Source: Syntrophotaleaceae bacterium
GTDB taxonomy: Bacteria > Desulfobacterota > Desulfuromonadia > Desulfuromonadales > Syntrophotaleaceae
Direction of reading: 5' to 3'
NCBI GenBank assembly: GCA_041390365.1
Contig: JAWKQB010000001.1
Coordinates: 620,001-684,000 of the forward strand
Length of the DNA: 64,000 nucleotides
In this document: piece after piece, positions 24,092 to 32,687 of the stretch
Numbering within the stretch: the stretch's first letter is position 1
Layout of the letters: each line of letters starts with the position of its first letter
The notes under the pieces: model-generated
Databases searched by the model: none
What the model was told of the DNA's origin: nothing
Seen by the model: only the letters and a program-made list of their open reading frames with translations
Position numbers and translations under genes: made by a program

Positions 24092-25834
24092 ATGAGGAGT
24101 TTGGTCTGGAAAATATCCGTTAGGGTCGGAATGATTTTTCTGGTCTGGTTATTTGCGTTACCGGCGGCCGCAGCGCAAGTCGATCTCTCGCCGGTCGCAT
24201 CGGAACTGCGGCAACTTTTAGAGCAAAACACCTCCACCTTTGAGTCTGCCCTCGACGGGACCCCTGTCCCCCTTCACCCAAGGGTGGAGGAGTTCTACCG
24301 CATGCGGCACTATTTCCCGGCCTGGCTCGAGGGACGTCAGCTCAACGGACAGGCTCGCCGGCTGTTGAGCCTTTTGCGGGCGGCGTCCAATGAAGGCTTG
24401 GATCCGGAGGATTATCAGGTTTCGACACTGACCGTCTTAGGGGCCCTGAATCAGGTCCTGCCGTCCTATGGATATTTATGGGATTTGCGCTGTCTGGCCC
24501 GGCTTGACATTCTCCTGACCAATGCCTGCCTTAAATATGCCGATCATCTGGTTCGGGGTCGCGCAACCCCCTCGTCTGTTTATCCCGGAGAGTGGCATGC
24601 CGTTTTGAAATCCCTGGACGTGGTTGAACTGTTGCGGGACGGGCTTCGTCAGGGGAAGCCGGCCGGGTTGCTGATGGAAGCGGCTCCGAAAAATCCCCAT
24701 TATATTCAGTTGCGAAAGTCTCTGGACCTTTACCGGAAAATGGCCCAGGCGGGCGGCTGGCCGCAGATCCCCGAGGGGAAAACCGTCAAACGCGGTGAAA
24801 ATGACTGGAGGATTCCCTGGGTGAGGCGTCACCTGGTCCAGGTGGGAGATCTGCCCGTCGGGGAAAACCAGGATTCGCCGGTACTAGAAGAGGAGACGGC
24901 CCTTGCTTTGCAGCGTTTTCAGGGTCGACACGGGTTGAAGGCGGATGGGGTTTTCGGTCCGGATACACTGGCCGAACTCAATGTTTCCGTTGAAGAGCGA
25001 ATCCGTCAGATCGAGCTCAACCTCGAGCGGGCACGCTGGCTTCCCGATGAATTCGGCGACCGCCACCTGCTGGTCAACATCGCCGACTTCCGGCTGTTTG
25101 TGATCGAGGGCGACCGCCAGGTGTTGGAGATGGCCGTGGTAGTCGGCATGACCAAACGCCGGACTCCGGTTTTTTCCTCCCGTCTCAGCTACCTGGTTTT
25201 CGCTCCTTACTGGAATGTGCCTCTCTCCATACTGCGCCGGGAAAAACTCCCCAGGATCAAGGCGGATATCGAATATCTGGCGGCTTATCACTACCAGATT
25301 GTTTCCTGGAAGGATTTCCCCACGCGGGTGATCGATCCTTCCACCCTCGATTGGGAGTTGATCAACGCGGATAATTTCCCCGGAATGCTTCGTCAGAAAC
25401 CGGGGCCCTGGAACTCGCTGGGCCGGGTCAAATTCATGCTGCCCAACAGCTTCGACGTCTACCTGCACGATACACCCGAACAGAACCTGTTCAAACGGGA
25501 AGAGAGGGTCTTCAGTTCGGGTTGCATACGTTTGGAACGGCCTGCAGAACTGGCTGCTTACCTTTTAAGGGAGCAAAGGGGCTGGAATGAAGAGCGCATC
25601 CTGAAGGCGATGGCGGCCGAGCGGCCGCAAAGGGTCGATATTCCAGATCGGTTGCCGGTTCATATCCTTTATCAGACAGCCTGGGTGGACTCCAGGGGTG
25701 ATGTCCAATTCCGCAAGGATATTTACAAGAGGGATCAGGAGCTCTTGCTGGTGCTGAACAAGATGCCTTCCCAAACAAGAGCTCTGCTGGCCTCGGAAGT
25801 TCGCCATATCGACAATGAGAATCACCTGCCCTGA
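24092..25834 (+). CDS. L,D-transpeptidase (YcbB/LdtD type)
   Basis: The 580-residue product has a signal peptide (about residues 1-28, ending PAAAAQ), a scaffold region, a peptidoglycan-binding domain around 255-305 (ALALQRFQGRHGLKADGVFGPDTLAELN) and a YkuD catalytic domain (about 320-480). The active-site signature is HDTPEQNLF followed by FSSGCIRLERP, with the nucleophilic Cys. Such enzymes form 3-3 crosslinks in peptidoglycan or attach proteins to it in the periplasm. Length and domain order match YcbB. It stands alone, preceded by a repeat-rich gap. Confidence 0.92.
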   Translation: MRSLVWKISVRVGMIFLVWLFALPAAAAQVDLSPVASELRQLLEQNTSTFESALDGTPVPLHPRVEEFYRMRHYFPAWLEGRQLNGQARRLLSLLRAASNEGLDPEDYQVSTLTVLGALNQVLPSYGYLWDLRCLARLDILLTNACLKYADHLVRGRATPSSVYPGEWHAVLKSLDVVELLRDGLRQGKPAGLLMEAAPKNPHYIQLRKSLDLYRKMAQAGGWPQIPEGKTVKRGENDWRIPWVRRHLVQVGDLPVGENQDSPVLEEETALALQRFQGRHGLKADGVFGPDTLAELNVSVEERIRQIELNLERARWLPDEFGDRHLLVNIADFRLFVIEGDRQVLEMAVVVGMTKRRTPVFSSRLSYLVFAPYWNVPLSILRREKLPRIKADIEYLAAYHYQIVSWKDFPTRVIDPSTLDWELINADNFPGMLRQKPGPWNSLGRVKFMLPNSFDVYLHDTPEQNLFKREERVFSSGCIRLERPAELAAYLLREQRGWNEERILKAMAAERPQRVDIPDRLPVHILYQTAWVDSRGDVQFRKDIYKRDQELLLVLNKMPSQTRALLASEVRHIDNENHLP

Positions 25835-25979
25835 TGCATCCTCCAGTCATGACTTCCCTCGATTTACCCCTGTTTAAAAAATTAAATTAATTATCTTGAT
25901 TAAAAATTCACGAGAATGGTATTTTACTGCTCGTTTTGCGGGTTTTGTTTGTGCCAACATAAAAATAAGCCTGGTATCA

Positions 25980-26975
25980 ATGACTTCCATATCCGTAACA
26001 GTACTCACGACCGTTTACAACGCCGAGCGCTTCCTCCGTGAAACGGTTGAATCCGTTTCCGTTCAAACCTTTCAACCGATGGAGCATCTTCTGGTTGACG
26101 ACGGCTCGACGGACGGTTCTCTGGCTTTGGCCTACAAGCTGGCGGAAGAATATCCTCGGATACGGGTCATCCCCCTTAAAAAAAACGAAGGGCGTCCCGC
26201 GGCCTTAAATGTGGGACTCAGGGAAGCCGGATCGGAACTGATTGCGATACTGGACAGTGACGACATAGCCATGCCCCATTGGCTGGAAAGGGTCGTGGCG
26301 GTTTTTCAGGAAGCTCCCGAAGCCGGGTCGGTGGGCGGAGGGGGCGTGATCATGACCGAAAACGGGCTTATTACGGGCAAGGTAAAGTACTGCAAAAAAA
26401 AGGGGGATGTGACATCGGAGGTGCTGGCGGGACATTACATGATTCTGCATCCGGGATCTGTTCATCGCCGGTCCATGCTTTTAAAATCAGGCGGTTATAA
26501 TACTCTTCTCAAGAGCGTCGAGGACTGTGACATGTATATGAATGTCGCCAGCCTGGCAAGGCTCATAAATGTCGGAGAACCGTTGATCTATTACCGCCGG
26601 TTAAAGGATTCCGAAAGCAGAACAAATCCGGAATACGCTGCGCTGATCTGCGATTATATTATGAAGAAGGCAGCCTTGTTGTCCTCCGGGAAAACGATTT
26701 CCGAGGCAAACAGTTCTCTTGCACCCATTGTCGAGAAGATGACAGTCGTGCCGCGTTTGAAAAAACTGGAAAAAGGCGCTTATGAATATGAGATGGCGAA
26801 AGCGTTTCGCCAGGGGGGGCAGCCTCTGCACGCCTTCCGATTATTCCTTGCCGCGGCCGTAGCAAGGTATAAGCCCTTTTCCTCCTGTGGAAGAGCTTTG
26901 GGATGCCTCTGGTGCCGGAATATGCAACATCAAATATCCCTTCGTGGTCTCGAGATCCGGAATACAGATGGATGA
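25980..26975 (+). CDS. glycosyltransferase family 2
   Basis: The 331-residue protein has the GT-A fold of family 2: ISVTVLTTVYNAERFLRETV at the start, LLVDDGSTDGS (about residues 38-48) and the metal-binding ILDSDDIAMPHW. The acceptor and sugar are not identifiable. The frame is open from a TTG at 25896, but the ATG at 25980 begins exactly at the expected domain start; ribosome-site support is weak for both. The 5' region and the first codons are more AT-rich than the neighbouring genes, which may hint at transfer. No polysaccharide cluster surrounds it. Confidence 0.85.
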   Translation: MTSISVTVLTTVYNAERFLRETVESVSVQTFQPMEHLLVDDGSTDGSLALAYKLAEEYPRIRVIPLKKNEGRPAALNVGLREAGSELIAILDSDDIAMPHWLERVVAVFQEAPEAGSVGGGGVIMTENGLITGKVKYCKKKGDVTSEVLAGHYMILHPGSVHRRSMLLKSGGYNTLLKSVEDCDMYMNVASLARLINVGEPLIYYRRLKDSESRTNPEYAALICDYIMKKAALLSSGKTISEANSSLAPIVEKMTVVPRLKKLEKGAYEYEMAKAFRQGGQPLHAFRLFLAAAVARYKPFSSCGRALGCLWCRNMQHQISLRGLEIRNTDG

Positions 26976-27016
26976 AATGATATAGGCAACCGAATTGAGT
27001 TTAGCTGTTGTGGATC

Positions 27017-28255
27017 TCAGATCAACTCCGCCAGCCAGCGGAAGGCCAGCAGGGTGCCGGCGATGGAGCCGAGGGAGGAGAAAAGGAAAACCAGCAGAAC
27101 CCTGGTCATGCGATTGCGCCACCAGCCGGGAAGGGACGCCAGATCCTGGTTGACGTTTTCCAGGTCGTTGACCGTGGGGGCGGCGACAAAAGCCTGGACC
27201 AGGCCGGTGACGAAGCCGGCGCCTATGGTGGGGTTGAGCGAAGTGATTGGAGCCGCGATGAAGGCCGAGATCACGGTCAGGGGATGACCCAGGGCGGCTA
27301 CTGTGCCCAAGGCGGCGAAAAGGCCGTTGGCCAGCACCCAGGCCAGGGCGGCGTCGGTCAGTTTCCGGGGATCGGCAAAGAAAAATCCCACCACGAACAG
27401 AGCCAGCACGATGACCGGGAAAGCCCATGGCAGAATTTTGGAATAAAGGGGTTTGTCCGGGATGATCGTGAGTTCGGACGGATCCGGCAGGTTCTCTTCA
27501 CCGAGGCGGCGGATGATGCCCGGCACATGAGCCGCTCCCACCACCGCAACGATTTTTTCCCCTGCGGACTCCAATATCTGGTGGGCCATGTAGTGGTCCC
27601 GCTCGTCCACCAAAATGGTTTTTACGGGCGGCATAATTTCGCCCATTTCATCCAGCATGGCGGTCAGGGTGTCGGTTTGGCGCAGGCGGGCCAGCTGTTC
27701 TTCGTCAACCTGCTGGGTTTCGAAGACTCCGGCAAAAAGTGCCGCCAGCAAGTTCATTTTCTTCCATAGTCCGGTTTTACGCCAGGCCCGCAGAAGGGTC
27801 GTGCGAATATCCCGATCGATCAAACGAACCTCAATACCGCACCTGTCCGCTGTCTGAGCGGCGGCCAGCAGTTCGGCTCCCGGTTTCACACCCGTCTGCA
27901 GCCCCATCTTTTTCTGAAAGGCCGAGAGGGCCAGGTTTGCCAGCAGATAGGCGCCTTGCCCTTTGCGGATGACCTGGACCAGGTCGAGGGACTTCCAGCG
28001 GTCGGGTTCGACCAAAGACTGGTAGCGCTGCTGATCCAGCTCAAGACAGACGGTATCCGGTCTTTCCTCTTCAATCACGCGTTGAACGGTATCGACGGAA
28101 TCACGGGAAATATGGGCCGTTCCGACCAAAAGGATCTCCTTGCCCCGAATGCTGAGGCGGTGGACATCGGAATCGGGCTCCTTGTCAAGGTGAGGATCTT
28201 GCAGGGGGCGCGAAGGCAGGATTGACACCAGTTCTCTATCGGAAGAAATTGTCAT
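27017..28255 (-). CDS. TraB/PrgY-family protein
   Basis: The 412-residue protein starts with a TraB domain (about residues 30-250): ILLVGTAHISRDSVDTVQRVIEEERPDTVCLELD, ILVDERDHYMA and VVGAAHVPGI, the three GxAH/E/R blocks of the family. The C-terminal 160 residues hold about four membrane helices. TraB/PrgY proteins were first described as controlling pheromone activity in enterococci; bacterial and archaeal homologues are of unknown biochemical role, possibly proteases (Tiki-like). ATG at 28255 lies just downstream of the terminator of the adjacent non-coding RNA. Confidence 0.85.
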   Translation of the reverse strand: MTISSDRELVSILPSRPLQDPHLDKEPDSDVHRLSIRGKEILLVGTAHISRDSVDTVQRVIEEERPDTVCLELDQQRYQSLVEPDRWKSLDLVQVIRKGQGAYLLANLALSAFQKKMGLQTGVKPGAELLAAAQTADRCGIEVRLIDRDIRTTLLRAWRKTGLWKKMNLLAALFAGVFETQQVDEEQLARLRQTDTLTAMLDEMGEIMPPVKTILVDERDHYMAHQILESAGEKIVAVVGAAHVPGIIRRLGEENLPDPSELTIIPDKPLYSKILPWAFPVIVLALFVVGFFFADPRKLTDAALAWVLANGLFAALGTVAALGHPLTVISAFIAAPITSLNPTIGAGFVTGLVQAFVAAPTVNDLENVNQDLASLPGWWRNRMTRVLLVFLFSSLGSIAGTLLAFRWLAELI

Positions 28256-28264
28256 CTTTTCCTC

Positions 28265-28298
28265 AAAACAAAAAGCGCCGGTTCAGCGACGCTTTTTG
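28265..28298 (-). terminator. rho-independent terminator of the 6S-like RNA
   Basis: AAAAAGCGCCG at 28270-28280 pairs with CGACGCTTTTT at 28288-28298 around a short loop, followed on the minus strand by a T-rich run. It lies between the structured RNA and the TraB gene, so it ends the RNA rather than any protein gene. Confidence 0.85.
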
Positions 28299-28302
28299 AC
28301 GG

Positions 28303-28491
28303 GTTCTCTCCACGCCTGCCGTGGGTTTTTAGGCCTCAAAAGCGAGCCTAGTAAGGTGGGAAACCTTGTGGGGGCATCAGGCGTCCCGATACGAGTCGGG
28401 CTGGCTCACCGCCCCCCTGAAGTCTTCCCGAAATAAAAAGTATACCGCTAGGGCTTACCAACCTCACGGGCAGGGTAGAGAGTTTATTCGT
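28303..28491 (-). ncRNA. ssrS: probable 6S RNA
   Basis: A roughly 189-nt stable RNA is predicted from its own promoter to a strong terminator. The ends pair in a long closing stem (28306-28323 with 28465-28482, 17 bp with two bulges). Inside, AAGC/GCTT and CCTAG/CTAGG extend the stem, an AAGGT/ACCTT hairpin (28353-28367) sits on the 3' side, and an apical stem GTGGGGGC/GCCCCCC (28368-28417) is capped by CCCGA/TCGGG. Length, closing stem, a large internal bubble with a small 3'-side hairpin and a long apical stem all fit 6S RNA, which binds the RNA polymerase holoenzyme. No conserved sequence alone proves it; another structured RNA is possible. Confidence 0.6.
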
Positions 28492-28497
28492 GCTTTT

Positions 28498-28526
28498 ACT
28501 ATAGTAAAAAGCTTTGACTGTTTCAA
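28498..28526 (-). promoter_or_regulatory. sigma-70 promoter of the 6S-like RNA
   Basis: TTGAAA (28526-28521), 17 bp, then TATAGT (28503-28498) on the minus strand, an almost consensus promoter. Transcription would start near A28491, 9 nt before the closing stem. Confidence 0.75.
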
Positions 28527-28665
28527 GGGTAAACTATTGGCGAAGGAGGTGTCATTCCCGTCAGCCTGGATTGGCATTCCATGAAAATTGCATGGTTCGG
28601 TCGGTAAAGTTGTGCGACCTCTCGCAGGTCCCCATTTTTCTATAGCAGTTTGCACAGGTAGTCCC

Positions 28666-31020
28666 ATGAATATCCAGACGAAGATAGTCAGCATGGTCCT
28701 GGTGTTGGTTCTTTTGACAGCCTTGTCAATTGTCGCTATCGCCTTCCGTCAAAAAAATGTCCTTACAGAGAATGTAAGAGCTGAGCTTGACCAGCTGATT
28801 CAGAGCGAAACGGGGAAAGTGGCCCAGGATGTCTATCTCATGTGCCGCATCATGCAGGAATCCCTCGAGCAGCGCCTTGGGCACGGGCTGATCGTAGCCG
28901 AAACAGCTCTGAAGCGGATGGGAAACATCTCTTTTGGCAGAGATACGGTGACATGGCAAGCAATCAACCAGTATACGGGGAAACCTTCGAAAGTCATTCT
29001 GCCTAAAATGCTTATCGGGGGCCGCTGGGTTGGACAGACCACCCGTTTTGAGGAGGCGGTGCCGGTTGTGGATGAAGTTACAGCCATGCTGGGGACGGCC
29101 TGTACTCTGTTTCAGCGTGTCAATGAAACCGGAGACATGATACGGGTGGCAACCAGTGTTCCCGATTCCGATGGCAAAAGGGCCATCGGTACCTACATTC
29201 CCCGATTCAATCCGGACGGTTCTTCCAACCCGGTCATCGAAAAACTTTTGCAGGGAGAGACCTATACGGGCAGGGGCTATGTGGTCAATGCCTGGTACCT
29301 TACCGGATATGTGCCTTTGTGGGATCCTTCCCGGAAAAAGGTGGTTGGCGCCCTGTTTGTGGGGCAGAAGCAGGAGAGTGTCACCAGCCTGCGGCGGGGC
29401 ATCATGGATATCCGGATCGGTAAATTGGGTTATGTAGCCGTTTTCGGCGGAAAAGGGGACCAGCAAGGGCGCTACATCATTTCTCAAAAAGGGTCGCGGG
29501 ACAATGAGAATGTTCTGGCCTCCTCCATGCCTGTCGACATGGTCGATGGGATTGGACAAGCCATCGAAAAAGCCCTGACCCTTGAGGTGCCCCGGGACGG
29601 CGGGACCATCCCGGTATTTTTTCACAGGTACCCATGGCAAAATCCTGCAGAAGGTGACAGACGGTTCAAACTGGCGGCGGTGACCTATTTCGAGCCCTGG
29701 GACTGGGTCATCATGGCCACGGCCTACGAAGATGATTACCTCGAAGCCCGGGAGCGGATGACGGGAGCCTTCTCCCAGATGATCAACTGGGCCAACCTGG
29801 TCACAATGGCCATTATCGCGTTTGCACTGGCCCTGAGTTTCTACATCGCCCGCGGCATCAGCAGGCCCCTCCAGAAAGCCATTCAGGTTTTTGACAAAAT
29901 CGGCCAGGGGGAGCTCGACGTCCAGATGAATTTGAACGCCAGGGATGAAATAGGCCAGCTGTCACAAGCCTTTGACGTCATGGTCGGCAATCTGAAACAG
30001 GTGACTGCCTCCAGGGAAGAACTGGATCGGGAGATCGTGCGGCGATCTTTTGTCGAAAGAGAACTGCGTCGGGCCTCTGCCCGGCGCAAGGAACTGGAGA
30101 TGATTATCAATCACAGCCCCACGGTGGTTTTTTTGTGGCAGGCGACAACGGGCTGGCCCGTTGAGTATGTTTCGGAAAACATCCGGCAACTCGGTTTTAT
30201 GGCCGAGGAGTTTCATTCGAAGAAACGACTGTTCAACTCGATCATTCATACCGACGATGTTGGCTGGGTGACCGCCGAAATAACCCGTTACCAGGAGGAA
30301 GAGAAAACCGTCGATCTCATCCAGGAATACCGCATTGTCAACGGTGAAGGGGAGGTGTGCTGGGTGGAAACGCGTTCCTGGCCCAGATTCAGCGAGACGG
30401 GGAGGATCACCCATTTTCAAAGTGTGCTGTTGGACATTACGGTCCGCAGAAAGGCCGAGGAAGCCGTGCACAAGCTGGCCTATTACGACGGCCTGACCGG
30501 TCTGCCGAACCGGATGCTGCTGCTGGACCGGCTGGAGCAGGCATTGGTCCAGGCCAAGCGGGATAAACGGCAGCTGGCCCTGCTTTTCCTGGATCTGGAT
30601 GGTTTCAAAGAGGTTAATGACCTGCGTGGTCACGCCTTTGGCGATCTGCTGCTCAAGCAGGTTGGTCAGAGACTGGATGACAGCATCCGAAAAAGCGATA
30701 CCATCGCCCGGTTCGGCGGAGACGAATTTGTCCTTCTCCTGCCTGGTGTTCGAGAAACCGGCGAGGTCAAGTTTGTCGCCCAGAAAATATTGGAGACCCT
30801 GAATCAGCCGTTTTCACTGGAAGGGGAGCAGGTGAAGGTTACCACAAGCATCGGAATCGCCATTTATCCCATCGATGGCGGCGACGCGGGGACTCTGCTC
30901 AAACGGGCCGATATCGCCATGTATACGGCAAAGAACCGGGGCCGCAGGGGATTCTGCTTCTTCAACGAAGACATTGACCGGGAATGGGACGAGGCAGGTG
31001 CCGTGAGGAGTGAGGAGTGA
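28666..31020 (+). CDS. membrane diguanylate cyclase: Cache-HAMP-PAS-GGDEF
   Basis: The 784-residue protein has an N-terminal membrane helix (about 5-28), a large periplasmic Cache-type sensor region with VGQTTRFEEAVPVVDEV and WVIMATAYEDDY, a second helix (about 375-400), a HAMP domain (ISRPLQKAIQVFDKIGQGELD), a PAS domain (about 460-590) and a GGDEF domain with DGLTGLPNR, FLDLDGFKEVND and RFGGDEFV. The RKSD motif five residues before GGDEF is a product-inhibition site, so an active, feedback-controlled c-di-GMP synthase is predicted. ATG at 28666 has AGGT. The last residues, AVRSEE, and the stop are encoded by a GTGAGGAGTGAGGAGTGA repeat. Confidence 0.92.
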   Translation: MNIQTKIVSMVLVLVLLTALSIVAIAFRQKNVLTENVRAELDQLIQSETGKVAQDVYLMCRIMQESLEQRLGHGLIVAETALKRMGNISFGRDTVTWQAINQYTGKPSKVILPKMLIGGRWVGQTTRFEEAVPVVDEVTAMLGTACTLFQRVNETGDMIRVATSVPDSDGKRAIGTYIPRFNPDGSSNPVIEKLLQGETYTGRGYVVNAWYLTGYVPLWDPSRKKVVGALFVGQKQESVTSLRRGIMDIRIGKLGYVAVFGGKGDQQGRYIISQKGSRDNENVLASSMPVDMVDGIGQAIEKALTLEVPRDGGTIPVFFHRYPWQNPAEGDRRFKLAAVTYFEPWDWVIMATAYEDDYLEARERMTGAFSQMINWANLVTMAIIAFALALSFYIARGISRPLQKAIQVFDKIGQGELDVQMNLNARDEIGQLSQAFDVMVGNLKQVTASREELDREIVRRSFVERELRRASARRKELEMIINHSPTVVFLWQATTGWPVEYVSENIRQLGFMAEEFHSKKRLFNSIIHTDDVGWVTAEITRYQEEEKTVDLIQEYRIVNGEGEVCWVETRSWPRFSETGRITHFQSVLLDITVRRKAEEAVHKLAYYDGLTGLPNRMLLLDRLEQALVQAKRDKRQLALLFLDLDGFKEVNDLRGHAFGDLLLKQVGQRLDDSIRKSDTIARFGGDEFVLLLPGVRETGEVKFVAQKILETLNQPFSLEGEQVKVTTSIGIAIYPIDGGDAGTLLKRADIAMYTAKNRGRRGFCFFNEDIDREWDEAGAVRSEE
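31003..31020. repeat. GTGAGGAGTGAGGAGTGA repeat at the 3' end of a GGDEF gene
   Basis: Two tandem copies of the eight-base word GTGAGGA(G) supply the last codons and the stop of the diguanylate cyclase. A related copy is at 23809-23822. Confidence 0.6.
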
Positions 31021-31044
31021 GGGGACTCTTTGTAAGGCTTGACG

Positions 31045-31323
31045 TTAAGACGAATCACCGCCATATCGGTTGTTGATCCGATAGACGAAGGCCAGAATTT
31101 CCGCCACGGCCTGATAAAGCTCCGGAGGGATCTCCGCGCCGAGAGGGATCTTGGCCAGAAGTTCCACCAGATCAGGATCTTCAACCACCTCGACGCCCGC
31201 CTCCCGGGCCGCAGCCAGGATTTTTTCGGCAATCGGTCCCTTGCCTCCCGCGACCACCGTGGGGGCATTCCTGCCCTTTTCATATTTCAGAGCGACGGCT
31301 TTTTCAGTTTTATTTTCAGTCAT
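31045..31323 (-). CDS. FlhB C-terminal-domain homologue (YlqH type)
   Basis: This 92-residue protein aligns only with the cytoplasmic end of FlhB/EscU export-switch proteins: KAVALKYEKGRNAPTVVAGGKG (the region following the NPTH cleavage site, here lacking NPTH), then ILAAAREAGVEVVEDPDLVELL and IPPELYQAVAEILAFVYRI. It has no membrane helices. In Bacillus the equivalent ylqH lies next to a fliK-like gene, as here. It may act as an export-switch accessory that replaces the cleaved FlhB fragment. The full FlhB is encoded at 54621-55673. ATG at 31323 lies between repeat DNA and the DGC gene. Confidence 0.85.
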   Translation of the reverse strand: MTENKTEKAVALKYEKGRNAPTVVAGGKGPIAEKILAAAREAGVEVVEDPDLVELLAKIPLGAEIPPELYQAVAEILAFVYRINNRYGGDSS

Positions 31324-31334
31324 TTAAAAACCTT

Positions 31335-31396
31335 AGTTGCTCGTTGCTGGTTACTAGTTGACGGTCTATGAAGGTTTTCGGTTAACGAGCCACGAG
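31335..31396. repeat. inverted repeat of GTTGCTCGTTGCTGG / ACGAGCCACGAGC words
   Basis: The left arm of GCTCGTTGCTGGTTACTAG words faces TTAACGAGCCACGAGC. It fills the gap between fliK-like and the flhB-like gene and belongs to the GCTCGT/GCTGGT family. Confidence 0.65.
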
Positions 31397-31406
31397 CCCC
31401 CACCTT

Positions 31407-32426
31407 TCAAACCCTCGTATTCAACAGTTTCTGCTCGTCCGTCAACACCCGTCGAATCAGTTCATTGTCGAAATTTTTCCCGCCGGAGCAATAAGAGGCA
31501 TTCTGGATCGGCAGTGCCGTCAGAATGGAGCGAAGTTCCTTTTCACACCCGGCAACAAAATCGGCTGTGTCCTGCGAGGCGCAGGTAAAGCGAAGAAAAA
31601 GCTTTCCCTGCTCGTGCAGCATGTCGATGCGGAGATTGCCGAGATTTTTGAGTGTCAAAAACAGAGAGACCTTGTCGGGTCCGGTAATCGATCCCCTGCT
31701 TCGTCCGCCATCCTCGACCGTCATGAAACCGTTTTCCACGAAAGGAAGCGGCAGAGGAATCAGGAAGGAATTTTCCTGGCCAAGGCGAAGATTGCAGAGT
31801 TGAAAAAGTTCAATTTTCTGCAACGCTCGGTGGACAGTTTCGGAAAGCTCCGGATCCCCTTCACCATCATGCTTCAGGATGTTGAGCAGGGCGCTTTTCA
31901 GATTGTCTGCATCAAATTTGCCGGAACCCTCCGCCAAGTCGGCTTCCATCCTCAACCCTAGCCTGGCAATCAACGCCTTCAGACTTTCCCCTGAGAGGCC
32001 TTTTTCGGCAGAAGGCTCGAATCCGGAAAAAAAAGAGAGAAGGTTTTCAAGAGCCGGAGTTTTGGCTTCGGGGCTTTTTGACAACTTCGCCAAAAGGGGG
32101 GCCAGATCCCACTTTTCCTCGAGAAGATGTATGGCATGGGTCAGGCGCTCCACCAGGGAATCCTTCACCAGACGAAGCTTGAGTTGAGGGCTCGATTCCT
32201 CGACCATTAATCGCAGTTGCTGGCCGGTTTGAAGAGGGATTTCGGATTTGGCCGCGAGTCTCTGGCTGTTGAGATCGAGCACAACGCTGTTCAATCCACC
32301 CTCGGCAACAGTGGCTTGCACAAGCTGCCCCGGCTGCAGCCCGTATTGGCGCATTTCGGCCGTCGCAACGGCATTGGCTGCCGGGGGCAGTGAGCGGATG
32401 ATCAGCATAGGGTTGATAATATTCAT
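31407..32426 (-). CDS. fliK: FliK-like flagellar hook-length control protein
   Basis: The 339-residue protein has a variable N-terminal region (QPGQLVQATVAEGG, LQTGQQLRLMVEES) and a C-terminal FliK/Flg_hook-like domain (about 215-320: VSLFLTLKNLGNLRIDMLHEQGKLFLRFTC) of alternating strands. FliK measures hook length and triggers the FlhB substrate switch. ATG at 32426 is preceded by no good ribosome site; a sigma-28-type promoter would start transcription at about this base, so the mRNA may be leaderless. The FlhB-like gene follows. Paralogues of this sort often coexist with a full FliK elsewhere. Confidence 0.72.
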   Translation of the reverse strand: MNIINPMLIIRSLPPAANAVATAEMRQYGLQPGQLVQATVAEGGLNSVVLDLNSQRLAAKSEIPLQTGQQLRLMVEESSPQLKLRLVKDSLVERLTHAIHLLEEKWDLAPLLAKLSKSPEAKTPALENLLSFFSGFEPSAEKGLSGESLKALIARLGLRMEADLAEGSGKFDADNLKSALLNILKHDGEGDPELSETVHRALQKIELFQLCNLRLGQENSFLIPLPLPFVENGFMTVEDGGRSRGSITGPDKVSLFLTLKNLGNLRIDMLHEQGKLFLRFTCASQDTADFVAGCEKELRSILTALPIQNASYCSGGKNFDNELIRRVLTDEQKLLNTRV

Positions 32427-32432
32427 GGATTC

Positions 32433-32460
32433 TTTTCGACCGGTACACAAACTTTCTTAA
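32433..32460 (-). promoter_or_regulatory. sigma-28-type promoter of fliK-like
   Basis: TTAAGAAA (32460-32453), exactly 12 bp, then GTCGAAAA (32440-32433) on the minus strand. The -10 box is identical to those of fliC and flgF; the -35 is weaker (five of eight). Predicted start is at or next to the fliK-like ATG. Confidence 0.5.
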
Positions 32461-32463
32461 GTC

Positions 32464-32572
32464 ATATCGGTATCGGTATCGGTATCACAGTCGTTGCCGT
32501 TGTCGGATTTTAGGTTTTTTTGATATTCAAAAACCTTTTCGACCCCGATACCGATATCAACCCCGACCCCGA
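32464..32572. repeat. inverted repeat of ATCGGTATCGGT words
   Basis: ATCGGTATCGGTATCGGTATC on the left is 21 bases, described here as three ATCGGT units plus ATC; the right arm is CCCGATACCGATATCAACCCC-like (about 32542-32564). TCGTTGCCGTTGTCGG lies inside. It separates the divergent fliK-like and GGDEF genes. Confidence 0.75.
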
Positions 32573-32687
32573 AAAAATCCTTTCAAATTAGCCGAATAAA
32601 ATGTCCTTTTGACTAAAGACTTCAGGGTTTTGGGTCGATACCATGAGTAAAGAAACAAACCTTCAGTTGACCTGTCGGGAGAAAAAA

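Noticed and set aside
28303..28491. c-di-GMP, cobalamin or RNase P RNA in front of the TraB gene
   Set aside because: The hallmark sequences of these RNAs are absent, and the element ends in a terminator before the gene; the architecture fits 6S RNA better.
28541..28580. Short frame after a GGAGG site upstream of the GGDEF gene
   Set aside because: It would encode only 11 codons and lies in a partial CATTCCCG repeat; no support as a leader peptide.
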